A stretch of DNA of 64,000 nucleotides, from NCBI RefSeq assembly GCF_030052815.1, contig NC_079501.1:96798190-96862189 (forward strand), given 5' to 3'. How positions within the stretch are numbered: position 1 is the first letter of the stretch; each line of letters starts with the position of its first letter. Below the pieces are notes generated by a model, which saw only the letters and a list, made by a program, of their open reading frames with translations, made no database searches and was not told the DNA's origin. This DNA comes from Hevea brasiliensis (lineage: Eukaryota; Streptophyta; Magnoliopsida; Malpighiales; Euphorbiaceae). This document shows, in pieces, positions 48,296-61,044 of this stretch. The position numbers were made by a program, and so were the translations under genes.

Positions 48296-51168
48296 ATAAC
48301 AATGAAATGGCCATTGACAATTAGTATCACTTTAAAGTAATAATATTGCTATTGACAATTAGCATCATATAGAGGAACCTTCATGGGTAAAGTCTTGGAA
48401 TTGTGTATTTTAACTTCATCAAATTAAGATAAGGATTTTAAAATGAATGAGTTTTACTTCAATGAAGTTGTTATTAAGATTATAAGATTTCGAGTTTAAG
48501 TTTCAATAAGAACTTATTATAAAACAAAAAAAGTGAAGTAAAAAATTAAGATTTTATGAGATGTAAAATTGTAATTCGGGCTTGTGCATGAATTTACTTT
48601 CTTACGACAAATGATACGTGAATAGGCTTGACTATCGGTTTGGTTTTGATTTTAATCGGCCCAGAATCAGAACTGCAAATCCCCAAGGTTCTGGTCTGAC
48701 TATTATTCAAATCTAATAGTTCATTATTTTTTTTTTAAATGTTAAAATAAAAAAGGCAATTTAGTCCAAAACTGTCCGGTTTAGTTCCGATTCAATTTCA
48801 GTCTAATTCAATTTTGGTTTGAGTCAAAGACGAATTTAACTGATTCCAATTCAATTATGATATGGCATAAATTGGTCTAATTCTGATCTGGGTCCAATTC
48901 TAAATCAGCTCTTGATTGGGTCTATGTGTGTGGCATGTGTGATGTTGTGAGAGACTATTCACAAAATTTTTTTTTTTCTCATATATGTAGGAAAAAGAAA
49001 GGGATGAAACAAAATAACTTCGTTGGTAAAAGACTAATTTGACGTAGAATGATTACCTAATAAAATAATAAAGAAGAAGAAACAAACCAAAAAGCTGATT
49101 CTTTTTCCCCTTCTAACAAATAAAAAAACTTCTTTTCAAGTGGGCGGTGGAGGTTCAACTCTGAATTGAGACTGAATCAAAATTGGATTAATCTAATTTA
49201 AAATTAAAATTAGATTAAAAATGATTACAATTATATTAACTTAAATTAAATTTGAATTGAATTGGAATCAAATTGTAATTGCACTGTAACTAATAAGTTC
49301 ACTTTTGAACCAAAATTAAAATTTTCTTTTTATTAAAAAAAATTATCAGCGAATTTGATCAAAATCAGAATAAATTGGGAAAGAAAACCATGATCGAAAT
49401 TGAGGACCATTCAACCCTAACTCCAGTCCCCTTCGTCTTGCAACTAGAACTGAACAGTAGCCACCTGAACAGTGGCCACCGTAGGCGGAGAGAAATGGCT
49501 GAGATTATGCTCGACTCTATTGGGGATCGTGGTTAAAAAGTTGATCTAAAATCACTTTAAATAACAAAAAAAAAATACTACTTCAAATATTATTAAGAGA
49601 AGGAAAAAAAAAAGTCCATTTCTTTATTTTGTTGGAAGAAAAACGAAAGAAGGAAAAAATAAAAATTGAATTCCCTATTTTGTAAGAACAAAAAAAAAAA
49701 AAAAACTTCTGACGATTTGTGTAGAGAATGCTTAAAAAGCAATTTGAACCATTTTACAATTAGGCGGTATTTTAATTTAAAATTTCAAATTGAAAGTATG
49801 CGTAATTGAAAGATTTATTCAAATTTATATAGCAAAATATTATTTTATTAGTATAACTCTATCAAATATAAAAATGATCTAACTGTGAAATTATATTATA
49901 AATAATCTATCATACTATTTAGCAATAAAATTATATCATACTATTCAAAATAGCCATTTTTTAATATAATTTTATTTATTCAATGTAAACATAATAATAA
50001 AAATGTAATAATTTTTTCTCTTCATTTTTATTTCCATCAAAATATGAAAATATATAAATCATTTCTTTTCCTATGAAAAAAATTTACAAGGAAAAATAAT
50101 AATTTTCCTTTCTATTGAGATTTTACTTTCCATATAATTCCACATACTTTTCATTCATTAACTTTCCCATCTACATAGAAATGAAAGCCGGGAAAGAAAA
50201 AGTAATTGAAATTATAAGGAAAATAAAATTCCTATGGAAAGATTATTATTTTTCATGTTTGTAAGGAAAAATAAATCACTTTTCCTTACAAACATGAAAA
50301 ATAATAATCTTCCTTCCCATAGAAATTTTATTTTCCTTATAATTCAAAACACTTTTTCTTTTCCAACTTTCATTTCTATGTACACGGTAAAGTTAAGGAA
50401 TGAAAAGACAATGGAATTATATGAAAAGTAAAATATCTACGGAAAGGAAAATTATTAATTTTCCTTATAATTTTGTTTCATAAGAAAAGAAAAGGAAAGG
50501 AAGTGATTTGCATAATTTTTCATGTTTTGATGGAAAGAAAAGCGATGAAAGTAAATTATTACATTTTTACTATTATGCTCAAATTAAATAAATAAAATTA
50601 TATTTAAAAATAACTATTGGAGGAAAAAAAAAACATAGAGAGAAAACATAAAAAATTAACATTATTTTTTACTATTTTTGCTTACTTGGGGCAAAAAATA
50701 AAATGATTTTCCACGTAAATTTTCATATTTTTTTTTTCATTTCATCTTTTTCTTCTTATAAAACAGGGCGAATTAGACTATTTTATTTTCATTTTTTTTT
50801 CCTTCAAAAAAAACAAGGAAATTGTCTTTTTTCCCCGTCTCCTATCATTTTCCTCTTCCTTTTCCTCAATACAAAACATGCATTAGTTAAAGATTCTTAA
50901 TAAATATTAATTTTTAGATAATGTTTATCTCAATATAAACTTAAAAATAATGTCAAATAGACTCTTATAGTGCGATAATGATTATAATAAGTGAAAAAAT
51001 AAAATATAATTTTAAAAATTAAATAAATTAAATACAGAACATAATGAAACATAAAAATTTTTTAACAAAAAAGTTATGCACCGTAAATAGTTCATCATGT
51101 AGAATCACTATACTCAATAGAGTTCAAAAAAATATATATGTATATCTGATAATATAATAGGGAATTAC
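48296..51168. other. Copied segment of RNase intron 2 with foldback element
   Basis: Collinear with 10800-13377 of the long RNase pseudogene, including the foldback element (about 49790-51100 here). It shows that this unit was copied from, or shares a parent with, the 13-kb pseudogene rather than the 44-kb copy. Short frames at 50234-50900 are T-rich chance frames. Confidence 0.75.
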
Positions 51169-51479
51169 CTTATTTTGATTGAAGGAATTACCAGAATCAC
51201 AATTTGAAGGGTAATTCTCATCCTTGTAATTATTAGGCCAAGGCCCGTGCATGCCAAAATCAGCACCAGGTTTTCCTTAGGCCACTGTATCATAAACAAT
51301 CATTTCACTTAAAAAATTATATATAAAAAAAAAACTCAAATCAATTATGAAGCTGAACTATTACCTGATTAATTTACTTGTTGAACAAAGTAGAAGAAAT
51401 CAAAATCTTGTGAAGCACAAAGGAGAGATAGGTAGAGGGCTGCCAAAAGCTTCATCAAGATTGAACTCTAGGCTTTCAT
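51169..51479 (-). pseudogene. RNase T2 fragment, exons 1-2
   Basis: Exon 2 (51169-51284) has lost about 43 bp including the QSCCYP region and has a 3-bp insertion before the LWP block. Exon 1 (51378-51479) has TAG at codon 4 from the first ATG, but is open from the second Met (codon 9). The last base of exon 1 is A instead of G before an intact GTAA donor. Confidence 0.88.
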
Positions 51480-52023
51480 CCTCATTCAACTTTCTGAGAT
51501 TATATATGGATTTCTAATATTCTAATCTAATTTTTTTTATGAGGATTTTTTTTAAGTGAGATTATGCTGTTTCTAGCTGTGTTTATGGTTAAAAAGTTGA
51601 TCTAAAATCACTTTAAATAAAAAATACTACTTTAAATATTATTAAAAAAGTAATTTAAAAAAATTATTTTACTGTTTTGAGATTCTTATGATTAAAATGT
51701 TCTGCAGTTAGAAAAAGAGAGAGAAAAAAATGGTAAGAGAAGAAAAAAAAAGTCAATTTCTTTATTTTGATGAAAGAAAAAATAAAGAAAGAAAAATAAA
51801 AATTCAATTCTCTTGATTTTGTAAAAAATGAAAGGAAAAAGGAAAATCTTGCGAAGATTTATGTGCAAAATACTTAAATAGCATTTTTTTTTCCATTTTA
51901 AAATTTAGCGGAACAGGGTGAAAAGTAATATTAATTTTTTTTCTATTTTTCTTCTATGCACTTTTTCACACAAATTAATTCTTAATTTTATTTTATTTTA
52001 ATTTTATAAAGTATTGTAACTAT
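51480..52023. other. Promoter remnant joined to repeat-unit spacer
   Basis: About 100 bp of RNase upstream DNA switches near 51585 into spacer DNA (GTTAAAAAGTTGATCTAAAA) that elsewhere precedes the inverted exon 2 fragment. A large part of the unit has been deleted here. Confidence 0.6.
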
Positions 52024-53379
52024 AAAGATAAGAATTACGCTTCAAATTGTGATTCAAGGTAACCCCTATTCTATTATCAGACTTTTTTTTTTTAACTTTA
52101 TTGAGTATATTGATTCATTATGATGAACTATGTATAGTGCATCACTTTTTATACAATTTTTATGTTTTGTTATTTTTCATATTTAATTTATTCATCTAAT
52201 GATTATATTCAGGAAAAAAAATTAATATTTATTAAGAATTTTTAACTAAGATATATTTTGCATTGAGTAAAAGGGAGAGGAAAATGATAGGGGAAGGGAA
52301 AAAAAATTTCTCTTATTTTGTTGGAAGGAAAAAGGAAGAAGGAAAAAGTAAAATTCCAATCCATTCTTTTGTAAGAAGGAAAATATGAAAAGAAAAAAAG
52401 TTATTTGGATTTATATGAAAAGCTATTTTATTTTCCCCCTAAATTGAGCAAAAAAATAGTAAAAAAATTTTTCTATTTTCCCTCTATGCCCTTTTTTCCT
52501 CAAATAGTTATTTTTTAATATAATTTTGTTTATTCAATATGGGCATAGTTATAAAATATAATAATTTTGTTTTCTCACTTTTCTTTTTCATACAAATATG
52601 GAAAATAAATAAATCACTTCCCTTCTTTCTTTTTCTTATGGAAAAGATTTTCCTTAAAAACATGGAAGGCAATAATTTTTGTTTCCATAGGGATTTTATT
52701 TTCCTTATGAAAATTAATTATTTTCTATATTTGTAAGGAAAAATAATTATTTTCTATCAAAAAAAAGAAATAAAGAAAGTAATTTATTTATTTTCCATGT
52801 TTAAATAAAAAGAAAAGTGAGAAGAAATAATTATTACATTTTACAACTATGCTCATGTTAAATAAATAAAATTATATTAAAAAATAATTATTTTAGGAAA
52901 GAAGGGCACAGAGGGAAAATAGAAAAAATTAGTACTGTTGTCACTATTTTCCTCAATTTGGACAGAAAATAAAATGGTTTACCATACAAATCCTAATAAG
53001 AGAATTGTCTTATTTTTCCCCCCTTCCCCTATCATTTTTCCTCTCTTACTCAATACTAAATATAACTTAATTAAATATTCTTAATAAAAATTAATTTTTT
53101 AGATAATATTTTTCTCAATATAAGCTCAAATAATAATGTCAAATAAACTCCTATAATGCCATAATGATTACAATAAGTGAATAAATTAAATATAAAAAAT
53201 AACCAAACATAAAAATTTTATAACAAAAAAGCGATGCACTGTAATGTTATTCATCACAATGAATCAATATACTCAATAAAGTTACTAAAAAAAGAAAATC
53301 TGATAATAGAATAGGGAGTTACCTTATTTTGATTGAAGGGATTGCCAGAATCACAATTTGAAAGATAATTCCCATCCTT
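52024..53379. repeat. Long palindrome with foldback element, copy at 52-53 kb
   Basis: The left arm begins in a decayed exon 2 fragment (about 52024-52058, + strand). The right arm ends in exon 2 on the - strand (53323-53379). The loop is near 52680-52740. Confidence 0.82.
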
Positions 53380-53666
53380 GTAATTAGGCCAAAGCCTATG
53401 AATGCCAAAATCAACAACAGGTTTTCTAGTGGTTGGGTAGCAACAACTTTGCTTTGCATCACAGTATGAACCAGGCCATTGTATCACAAACAATCATTTC
53501 ACTTAAAAAAAAAAAAAAAAACTCAAATCAATTATGAAGCTTAACTATTAACTGATTAATTTACCTGTTGAACAAAGTAGAAGAAATCAAAATCTTGTGA
53601 AGCAGAAAGGAGAGATAAGTAGAGAGCTGCCAAAAGCTTTATCAAGATTGAACTATAAGCTTTCAT
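53323..53666 (-). pseudogene. RNase T2 fragment, exons 1-2, both open
   Basis: Exon 2 (53323-53478, 52 codons) has no stop: WPGSYCDAKQSCCYPTTRKP, then DFGIHRLWPNYKDGN. The first active-site His is kept, but the Gly of IHGLWP is Arg. Exon 1 (53565-53666) is open from the first ATG through FFYFVQQ; the second Met is Ile here. Donors are GT, but the intron 1 acceptor AG reads AA, so normal splicing would fail. Exons 3-4 are absent. It is the least damaged of the short copies. Confidence 0.92.
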
Positions 53667-56600
53667 GGTCATTCAACTTTCAGAGATTATGGTTTTCTAA
53701 TACTCTTATCTAATTTCTTTTATAATGGTTTTTTTTTAGTGAGAATATGCTGTTTATAGCTGTATTAATAAGCCAAAATGGAAGGTTCTGAAAATAAATA
53801 TCTGTCAATCTTATCAGTCTATATTATCCATGGCATTGTTTAACCATTTCCTCATTATTGGCATATGTCGGCTGTCCCTCCTTCCCTACATGGGTTTTCA
53901 ATTTTTTCCTTTCCTTCTTTAGCCATCATGATAATAATTGACCCTAATCTTGATACTTGCCCAGATTCATTTTGTATTAGATCAAAATGTTGTTGCATCT
54001 CTAGCCGTGTATTTTTGTTTGAGCTTATTCGCATTATAACAACAACCAAGTCTTAATTTTTAAATTAATTAGAATATGATATATAAATTCTTTTTTATCA
54101 TTTAACTCTATTGTACATTAAGTCCATCCAGTGGTGGATTTAGAAATAAAATTTCCAGGATATATATAGGCAAATTATATGATATTTTTGGTATATTAAA
54201 AAATAGTATGCTAAATATTCATACAAAAGCAATTAAATTTTAAATTTAGAAAGATGAGACTCACAGTTTTGCGAGTGAATGTGCAAATACACTACAAACA
54301 TACAATAATTTGTTCAATTTATAGAGGTCAATTGATTCCTATTGATAAAAATAGGTTCTCCATTAAAAAAAGCTTGGTTTCAATACTTAAATTTATTAAG
54401 ACTCAATTTAAATCAATATATAAATGTATAAAGGTGACTTAAGAAAAACGATGGGTCAATTGACCCCTCTTTTATAGGAATTGATCTGCCACTGAGTCCA
54501 ATCTTAATATTCAAAATTTTAAATCTTGTGATATTACTTCCTTCTATGTCATCTTAGTCTTCATCCTTCCCCTTTTCACCTCTTCCCCTACTAATTTAGC
54601 ACACTTCTACTTGAGTCAATTCACTCACACTGAAATTAAATTTTCTTCTGCAACAATTTTAAAAGTGTACTATCCCAATTTGTCATGGACACAAGAAACA
54701 CCAATAATAAATAAGTGGTTTTTTGTTGTTAATTTTCTGGATTGAATTGGAAGTATATAACTATAATTAAGGGTTTATTAAAAAGGATATAATCTATATT
54801 TTGGTAAGATATTATTTAATAATAATAACGATTTCATATGTAGGTTGGTGGAGGTGCAATGTGCAATTGAGCTCTGCCTTCATCACTATCTGTTGGGCGT
54901 CTTCATCAGCTCATGAATAGACTCGGTCACCAGTTTGGTTCTAGTTCGAATCGGCCTAGAGTTAGAATTGGGAATTTGCAAGGTTCCAATCTGGTTATTG
55001 TTTAAATCTAATGGTTCAATTTTTTTTTTATTTTGAAAATAAAAAGGCGATTCAGCCTGGAACCATCTGGTTCAGTTCTGATTCAATTCCAGTCCGATTC
55101 AATTGAAGTTTGAATCAAAGATGAATTTAACCTATTCCAATTCAATTATGGTTTGATTCAAATTGGTCCAATTTTGATTTGGGTCCGATTCTGAATCGGC
55201 CTTTGCTGGTTCTATATGTGTGGCATGTGTGATGTTGTGAAACACTATACATAGTTGTCAGTTTTTTTTTTCTCATATATGTGGAAAAAATAAAGGGATG
55301 AAACAAAATAACTTTGTCGGTGAAGGACTAATTTGACGTAGAAAGATTACTAATTTATACAATATATAAATGTGGGAAGGGGACAGCATTGGCTTTGCCA
55401 AACATGCCCTTCATTCTTCAAATTAATTATAATTATGTTTTTATTATTTAGATTAATTTTAATGTTTCTATAATTTTAAAATTTTTAATTTTAGATTTCA
55501 CTAAATTTAAAATTCTTAGTTCTACTTATATTTAAGTTTAATTAAATATAATTTTTTTATAACATGTAATTAACTAAAATAAGAAAATAAGAGGTAAAAA
55601 AAATAAAAAAAAAACATTTTAAATAAAATTATTTGTATTAAACAATATAACAATATAAAATTTCAAGATATCAATGTAATGAAAATGAAAATTTTATAAT
55701 GATAATGCACTATATTAACAAAAATACAATTCAAAATTTTTCTATTTTTTAATTTTATAAATAATTTTCTTTCACTTTAATCTAGCTATTCAATTTCATT
55801 ATGCAAGTTAACATTATTTTAATTATGAAAAATTAAAATAAAATATATGCAAATCAAAATTATTTTTTAAAAAAAGTAAAATAATAGAGTTTAAACAAAT
55901 TTAACAAAATAAACTAATTTACATTTATTATTAATTTATTTTTATTTTTAAACATTTTCACTTATTTATATTTTAAAAACTTATTGCTATATCTTTTTTT
56001 ACCATATTACATTTCATTTTATAATTAAGTTATCACTATATGTTAATAATATAACACATAATTTTAATAAAAAAATGATTGGATTAAAAAATAATTTTTA
56101 AATTGATAAATATTTTTATTTATACAATTAATTAAAATGACATTAAAATTAATATTTTTTTTAAATAATTAATTATAATATTTATAATACCATGATAACA
56201 TTATATTATATATAAAAAATTATATAAAAAAAATTATATATATATATATATAAGTGCATCGCACTTTGTAAAAAAAATAGTAAAATAATAAAGAAGAAGA
56301 AACAAACCAAATGGCTTATTATTTTTTCCCTTCTAAAAAAAAAAAAAACTTCTTTTCAAGTGGACAATGGAGGTTCAGCTATGAATTGAAATATAATCAA
56401 AATTGAATTAATCTAATTTAAAATTAAAATTAGATTAAAAATAATTACAGTTACATTAACTGAAATTAAATTTGAATTCATTTTGAATCAAATAGGAATT
56501 GGACGGTAACTGATAAGATCACTTTCGAACCAAAATTAAAATTTCCTCTTTTTTTTAATAAAAAAAATAATCACTGAACTTATCAAAACAGGACTAAATT

Positions 56601-57238
56601 ATTAAAAAAAAACAAAAAAAAACCATGAGAAAAAATTAAGTTAACACTATATGCTATAAAGTTAACACTATATGTCAATAATATAACGCATAACTTTCAC
56701 AAAAAAATGATTGGATTAAAAAAATAATTCTTAAATTGATAAACATTTTTATTTATATAATTAATTAAAATGACATTAAAATTAATATTTTATTTAAATA
56801 ATTAAATATAATATTTATAATACTATGATAACATTATATCATATATAAAAAATTATATACAAAATTAAATTACGAATATATATATTGAGTATAGTATCGT
56901 GCAATGCACTTTGTAAAAAAAATAGTAAAATAATAAAAAAGAAGAAACAAACCAAAAGGCTTATTATTTTTTCCCTTCTAACAAAAAAAAAACTTATTTT
57001 TAAGCGGACGGTGGAGGTTCAACTATGAATTGAAATATAATCAAAATTGAATTAATCTAATTTAAAATTAAAATTAGATTAAAAATAATTACAGTTATAT
57101 TAACTGAAATTAAATTTGAATTAAGTTTGAATCAAATAGGAGTTGGACGGTAACCGATAAGTTTACTTTCGAACCAAAATTATAATTTCCTTTTTTTTTT
57201 TGTTTAAATAATCACTGAACTTATCAAAACCGGACTAA

Positions 57239-57273
<35 letters not shown>

Positions 57274-57813
57274 TCGCAAAATTGAGGACCCTTCAATCCA
57301 ACTCCAATCCTCTTGGTCTTGAAACTAGAACTGGACAGTGGCCACCATAGGCGGAGAGCAATGGCAGAGATTATGCTTGACTCTATTTGGGATTATGGTT
57401 AAAAATTTGATCTAAAATCACTTTAAATAAAAAATACTATTTTAAATATTATTAAAAAAAAGTAATTTAAAAAATTATTTTGCTGTTTTGAGATTTTTGT
57501 GATTAAAATGTTTGCAGTTAGGAAAAGAGAGAAAAATAATAAGAAAAGAAAAAAAAGGTCAATATTTTTATTTTATTGAAAGAAAAAAAGAAAAAATAAA
57601 AATTCAATTTTGTTGTTTTTGTAAGAAATGAAAAGAAAAAAGAAAATCTTGCGAAGATACTGAAATAGCATTTTAATTAAACCATTTTAAAGTTGAGGGG
57701 AATAGAGTGAAAAGTAATATTAATTTTGTTTTTTATTTTTCTTCTATGCACTTTTTCATACAAATTAATTCTTAATTTTATTTTATTGTAATTTTATAAA
57801 ATATTGTAACTAT
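53667..57813. other. Upstream module and AT-rich spacer of repeat unit, copy 3
   Basis: Complete unit spacer without later large insertions, useful as the empty-site reference. It holds the hAT MITE (54129-54494), the conserved upstream tract, the AT-rich spacer, a local duplication of spacer DNA (about 56020-56560 and 56640-57180) and poly-A runs near 57241-57270. Short frames at 53855-54442 lie in RNase upstream or MITE DNA and are not genes. Confidence 0.75.
54129..54494. mobile_element. hAT-type MITE, copy 3
   Basis: CAGTGG and CCACTG ends, flanked by AGTCCATC on the left and AGTCCAATC on the right. Confidence 0.85.
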
Positions 57814-59346
57814 AAGGATGGGAATTACACTTAAAATTGTGATTCTGGTAATCTCTTCAATCAAAATAAGGTAACTCCCTATTCTATTGTCAGATTTTTT
57901 TTTTAATAACTTTATTTACTATATTGATTCTTTATGATGAACAATATTGCAGTGCATCACTTTTTTGTTATAAAATTTTTATGTTTTATTTTTTTATATT
58001 TATTTTATTCACTTGTTATAATTATTATGGCATTAAAGGAGTCTATTTGATATTATTGTTTGAGCTTATATTGGGAAAAACATTATCAAAAAAATTAATA
58101 TTTATTAAGAATCTTTAATTAAGTTGTATTTTGTATTGAGTAAAAAGTAGAGGAAAATGACCGGAGAATGGGAAAAAAAAGATAATTCACTTATTTTGTT
58201 GGAAGGAAAAAGGGAGAAGGGAAAATTAAAAGTCTATTCCGCTCTATTTTGCAAGAAGGAAAATATGGAAAGAAAATAGTTATTTATATTTATATGGAAA
58301 ACTATTTTATTTTTCGCCAAAATTGAGTGGAAAATAGTGAAAAACAGTATTAATTTTTTCTGTTTTCCCTCTATGCCCTTTTTTCCTCAAATAGTTATTT
58401 TTTAATATAATTTTATTTATTCATTATGGGCATAGTTATAAAATGTAATAATTTTCTCTTCTCACTTTTCTTTTCATATAAATATGGAAAATAAATAAAT
58501 CACTTCCCTTCTTTCTTTTCCCTATTGAAAGGATTTTTCTTACAAACATGGAAAAAAATAATTTCGTTTCTATAGGGATTTTATTTTCCATAGGAAAATT
58601 AATTATTTTCCATATTTGTAAGGAAAATTAATTATTTTCCATCAGAAAAAAAAAAGAAAAGGAAGCAATTTATTTATTTTCCATGTTTAAATGAAAAGAA
58701 AAGTGAGAAGAGAAAATTATTATATGATCATATTGAATAAATAAAATTAGATTAAAAAAATAATTATTTGAGGAAAAAAGGGCTTAGAGGAAAAATAGAA
58801 AAAATTAACAGTGTTTTCACTATTTTCCGCTCAATTTGGGCAAAAAATAAAATGGCTTACCATACAAATCCAAATAATTTTTTTTTCTTTTCATATTTTC
58901 CTTTTTAAAAAGCAAGGCGGAATGCAATTTTAATTTTTCTTTCTTCCTTTTTTCTTCCAACAAAATAAGAGAATTATCATTTTTTTTCCTTTCCCCTATC
59001 ATTTTTCCTCTCTTTTTACTCAATACAAAATATAACTTAATTAAAGATTCTTAATAAATATTAATTCTTTAGATAATATTTTTCTCAATATAAGCTCAAA
59101 TAATAATATCAAATGGACTCCTATACTGCCATAATGATTATAATAAGTAAATAAAGTAAATATAAAAAATAACAAAACATAAAAATTTTATAACAAAAAG
59201 TGATGCACTGTAATATTGTTCATCATAAAGAATCAATATACTCAATAAAGTTTTTTTTAAAAAAATCTGATAATAGAATAGGGAGTTAACTTATTTTGAT
59301 TGAAGGGATTACCAGATTCACTATTTTAAGGATGATTCCCATACTT
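57814..59346. repeat. Long palindrome with foldback element, copy at 58-59 kb
   Basis: The left arm starts with the inverted 57-bp exon 2 fragment (57814-57870, + strand) and its donor. The right arm ends in exon 2 on the - strand (59290-59346). The loop is near 58580-58640. Confidence 0.85.
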
Positions 59347-59642
59347 GTAATTAGGCCAAAGCCCATGAATGCCAAAATCAACAGCAGGTTTTCTAGTGGT
59401 TGGGTAGCAGCAACTTTGCTTTTATCACAGTATGAACCTCGCCACTGTATCACAAACAATCATTTTACTATATATTAAAAAAATTTTAAAAAAAAAACTC
59501 AAATCAATTATTAAGCTTAACTATTAACTGATTAATTTACCTGTTGAGCAAAGTAGAAGAAATCAAAATCTTGTGAAGCACAAAGGAGTGATAGGTAGAG
59601 GCCTACTAAAAGCTTCATCAAGATTGAACTCTAGGCTTTCAT
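59290..59642 (-). pseudogene. RNase T2 fragment, exons 1-2
   Basis: Exon 2 (59290-59444) is 155 bp, with a 1-bp loss near the CDTKQ codons, a stop after GNHP, and a donor changed from GT to TT. The IHGLWP block is intact. Exon 1 (59541-59642) has TAG at codon 4 and is open from the second Met. A TATA box (TATAAATA, 59738-59745 on the - strand) lies 96 bp upstream of the first ATG. Confidence 0.9.
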
Positions 59643-60817
59643 CCTTATTCAACTTTCAAAGATTATAGGTTTCTAATACTCTTATCTAATTTCTTTTATA
59701 AAGGCTTTTTTTAGTGAGAAAATGTTGTTTATAGCTGTATTTATAGGCCAAAATGGAAGGTTCTGGAAATGAGTATCTGTCAATCTTATCAGTCCATATT
59801 ATCTATGGCATTGTTTAACCATTTCCTCATTATCGACATATGTCAGCTGTCCCTCCTTCTCTACATGGTTTTCAATTTTTTTCCTTTCCTTCTTTAGCCA
59901 TCATGATGATAAATTGACCCTAATCTTGATCCTTGCCCAGATTCATTTTGTATTAGATCAAAATATCGTTGCATCTCTAGCCGTGTATTTTTGTTTGAGC
60001 TTATTGGCATTATAACAGCAACCAAGTCTTAATTTTAAATTAATTAGAATAGGCTATATGAATTATTTTCATCATTTAACTCTATTGTACACTAAGTCCA
60101 TTCAGTGGCTGATTTAGGAAAAAAATTTCCAAGATATATATAGGCAAATTATATGATATATTTGGTATATTCAAAAAATGGTATGCTGAATACTCATACA
60201 AAAGCAATTAAATTTTAAATTTAGAAAGATGAGACTCATAATTTTGTGAGTAAATGTGCATATACACTGCAAACAGACAATAATTTGATCAATTTATAGA
60301 GGTTGATTAATTTCCTATTGGTAAAAATAGGTTCTCCATTAAAAAAAGGTTTCAATACTTACATTTATTAGGGCTCAATTTAAACCAAAAAATAAATGTA
60401 TAAAGGTGACTTGAGAAAAATGAGGGGTCAATTGACCCCTCTTTTATAGGAATAGATTCGCCACTGAGTCCATCTTAATATTCAAAATTTGTAAATTTTG
60501 TGATACTACTTCCTTCTACGTCATTTTAGTCCTCTTCATTCCCCTTTTCACCCATTCCCCTACTAATTTAGCACACTTCTACTTGAGTCAATTTACTCAC
60601 ATTGAAATTAAATTTTCTTCTGCAACAATTTTAAAAGCGTATTATCCCAATTTGTCATGGACACAAGAAACACCAATAATAAATAAGTGGTTTTTTGTTG
60701 TTACTTTCCTGGATTGAATAGGAAGTATATAATTATAATTAAGGGTTTGTTAAAAAGGATATAATCTAAATTATGGTAAGATAATAATTAATAATAATAA
60801 CGATTTCATATATAGGT
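59643..60817. other. Upstream module of RNase repeat unit, copy 4
   Basis: Collinear with the other upstream modules, with the RNase TATA box at its left end and a hAT MITE at 60103-60466. It continues at 63522 after a solo LTR. No gene. Confidence 0.75.
60103..60466. mobile_element. hAT-type MITE, copy 4
   Basis: Flanked by AGTCCATT and AGTCCATC, with CAGTGG and CCACTG ends and the central GGGGTCAATTGACCCC palindrome. Confidence 0.85.
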
Positions 60818-60983
60818 TGCAATAACCCGATATTTTTTCTTAAATTCTATTTTTTAAATTGAAAATATTATTTTGAATTAGATATTTCAATTGAATGTTA
60901 TTTTAATAAAATTACTATTATTTAGAAATTTAAATTTATGTCATGGATTTAATTATAAACATTTCCAAGAATTTATTTAAACA

Positions 60984-61044
<61 letters not shown>

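Noticed and set aside
53855..54056. Pair of opposite frames repeated near 35573-35826
   Set aside because: They lie in the copied RNase upstream DNA and are not kept open in the other copies (44990-45400, 59880-60040).
9428..59642. Self-incompatibility S-locus with S-RNase genes
   Set aside because: The motifs (QQWPGSYCDTKQSCCYP, IHGLWPNYKDG) and multiple introns fit class I S-like RNases; no F-box gene is present.
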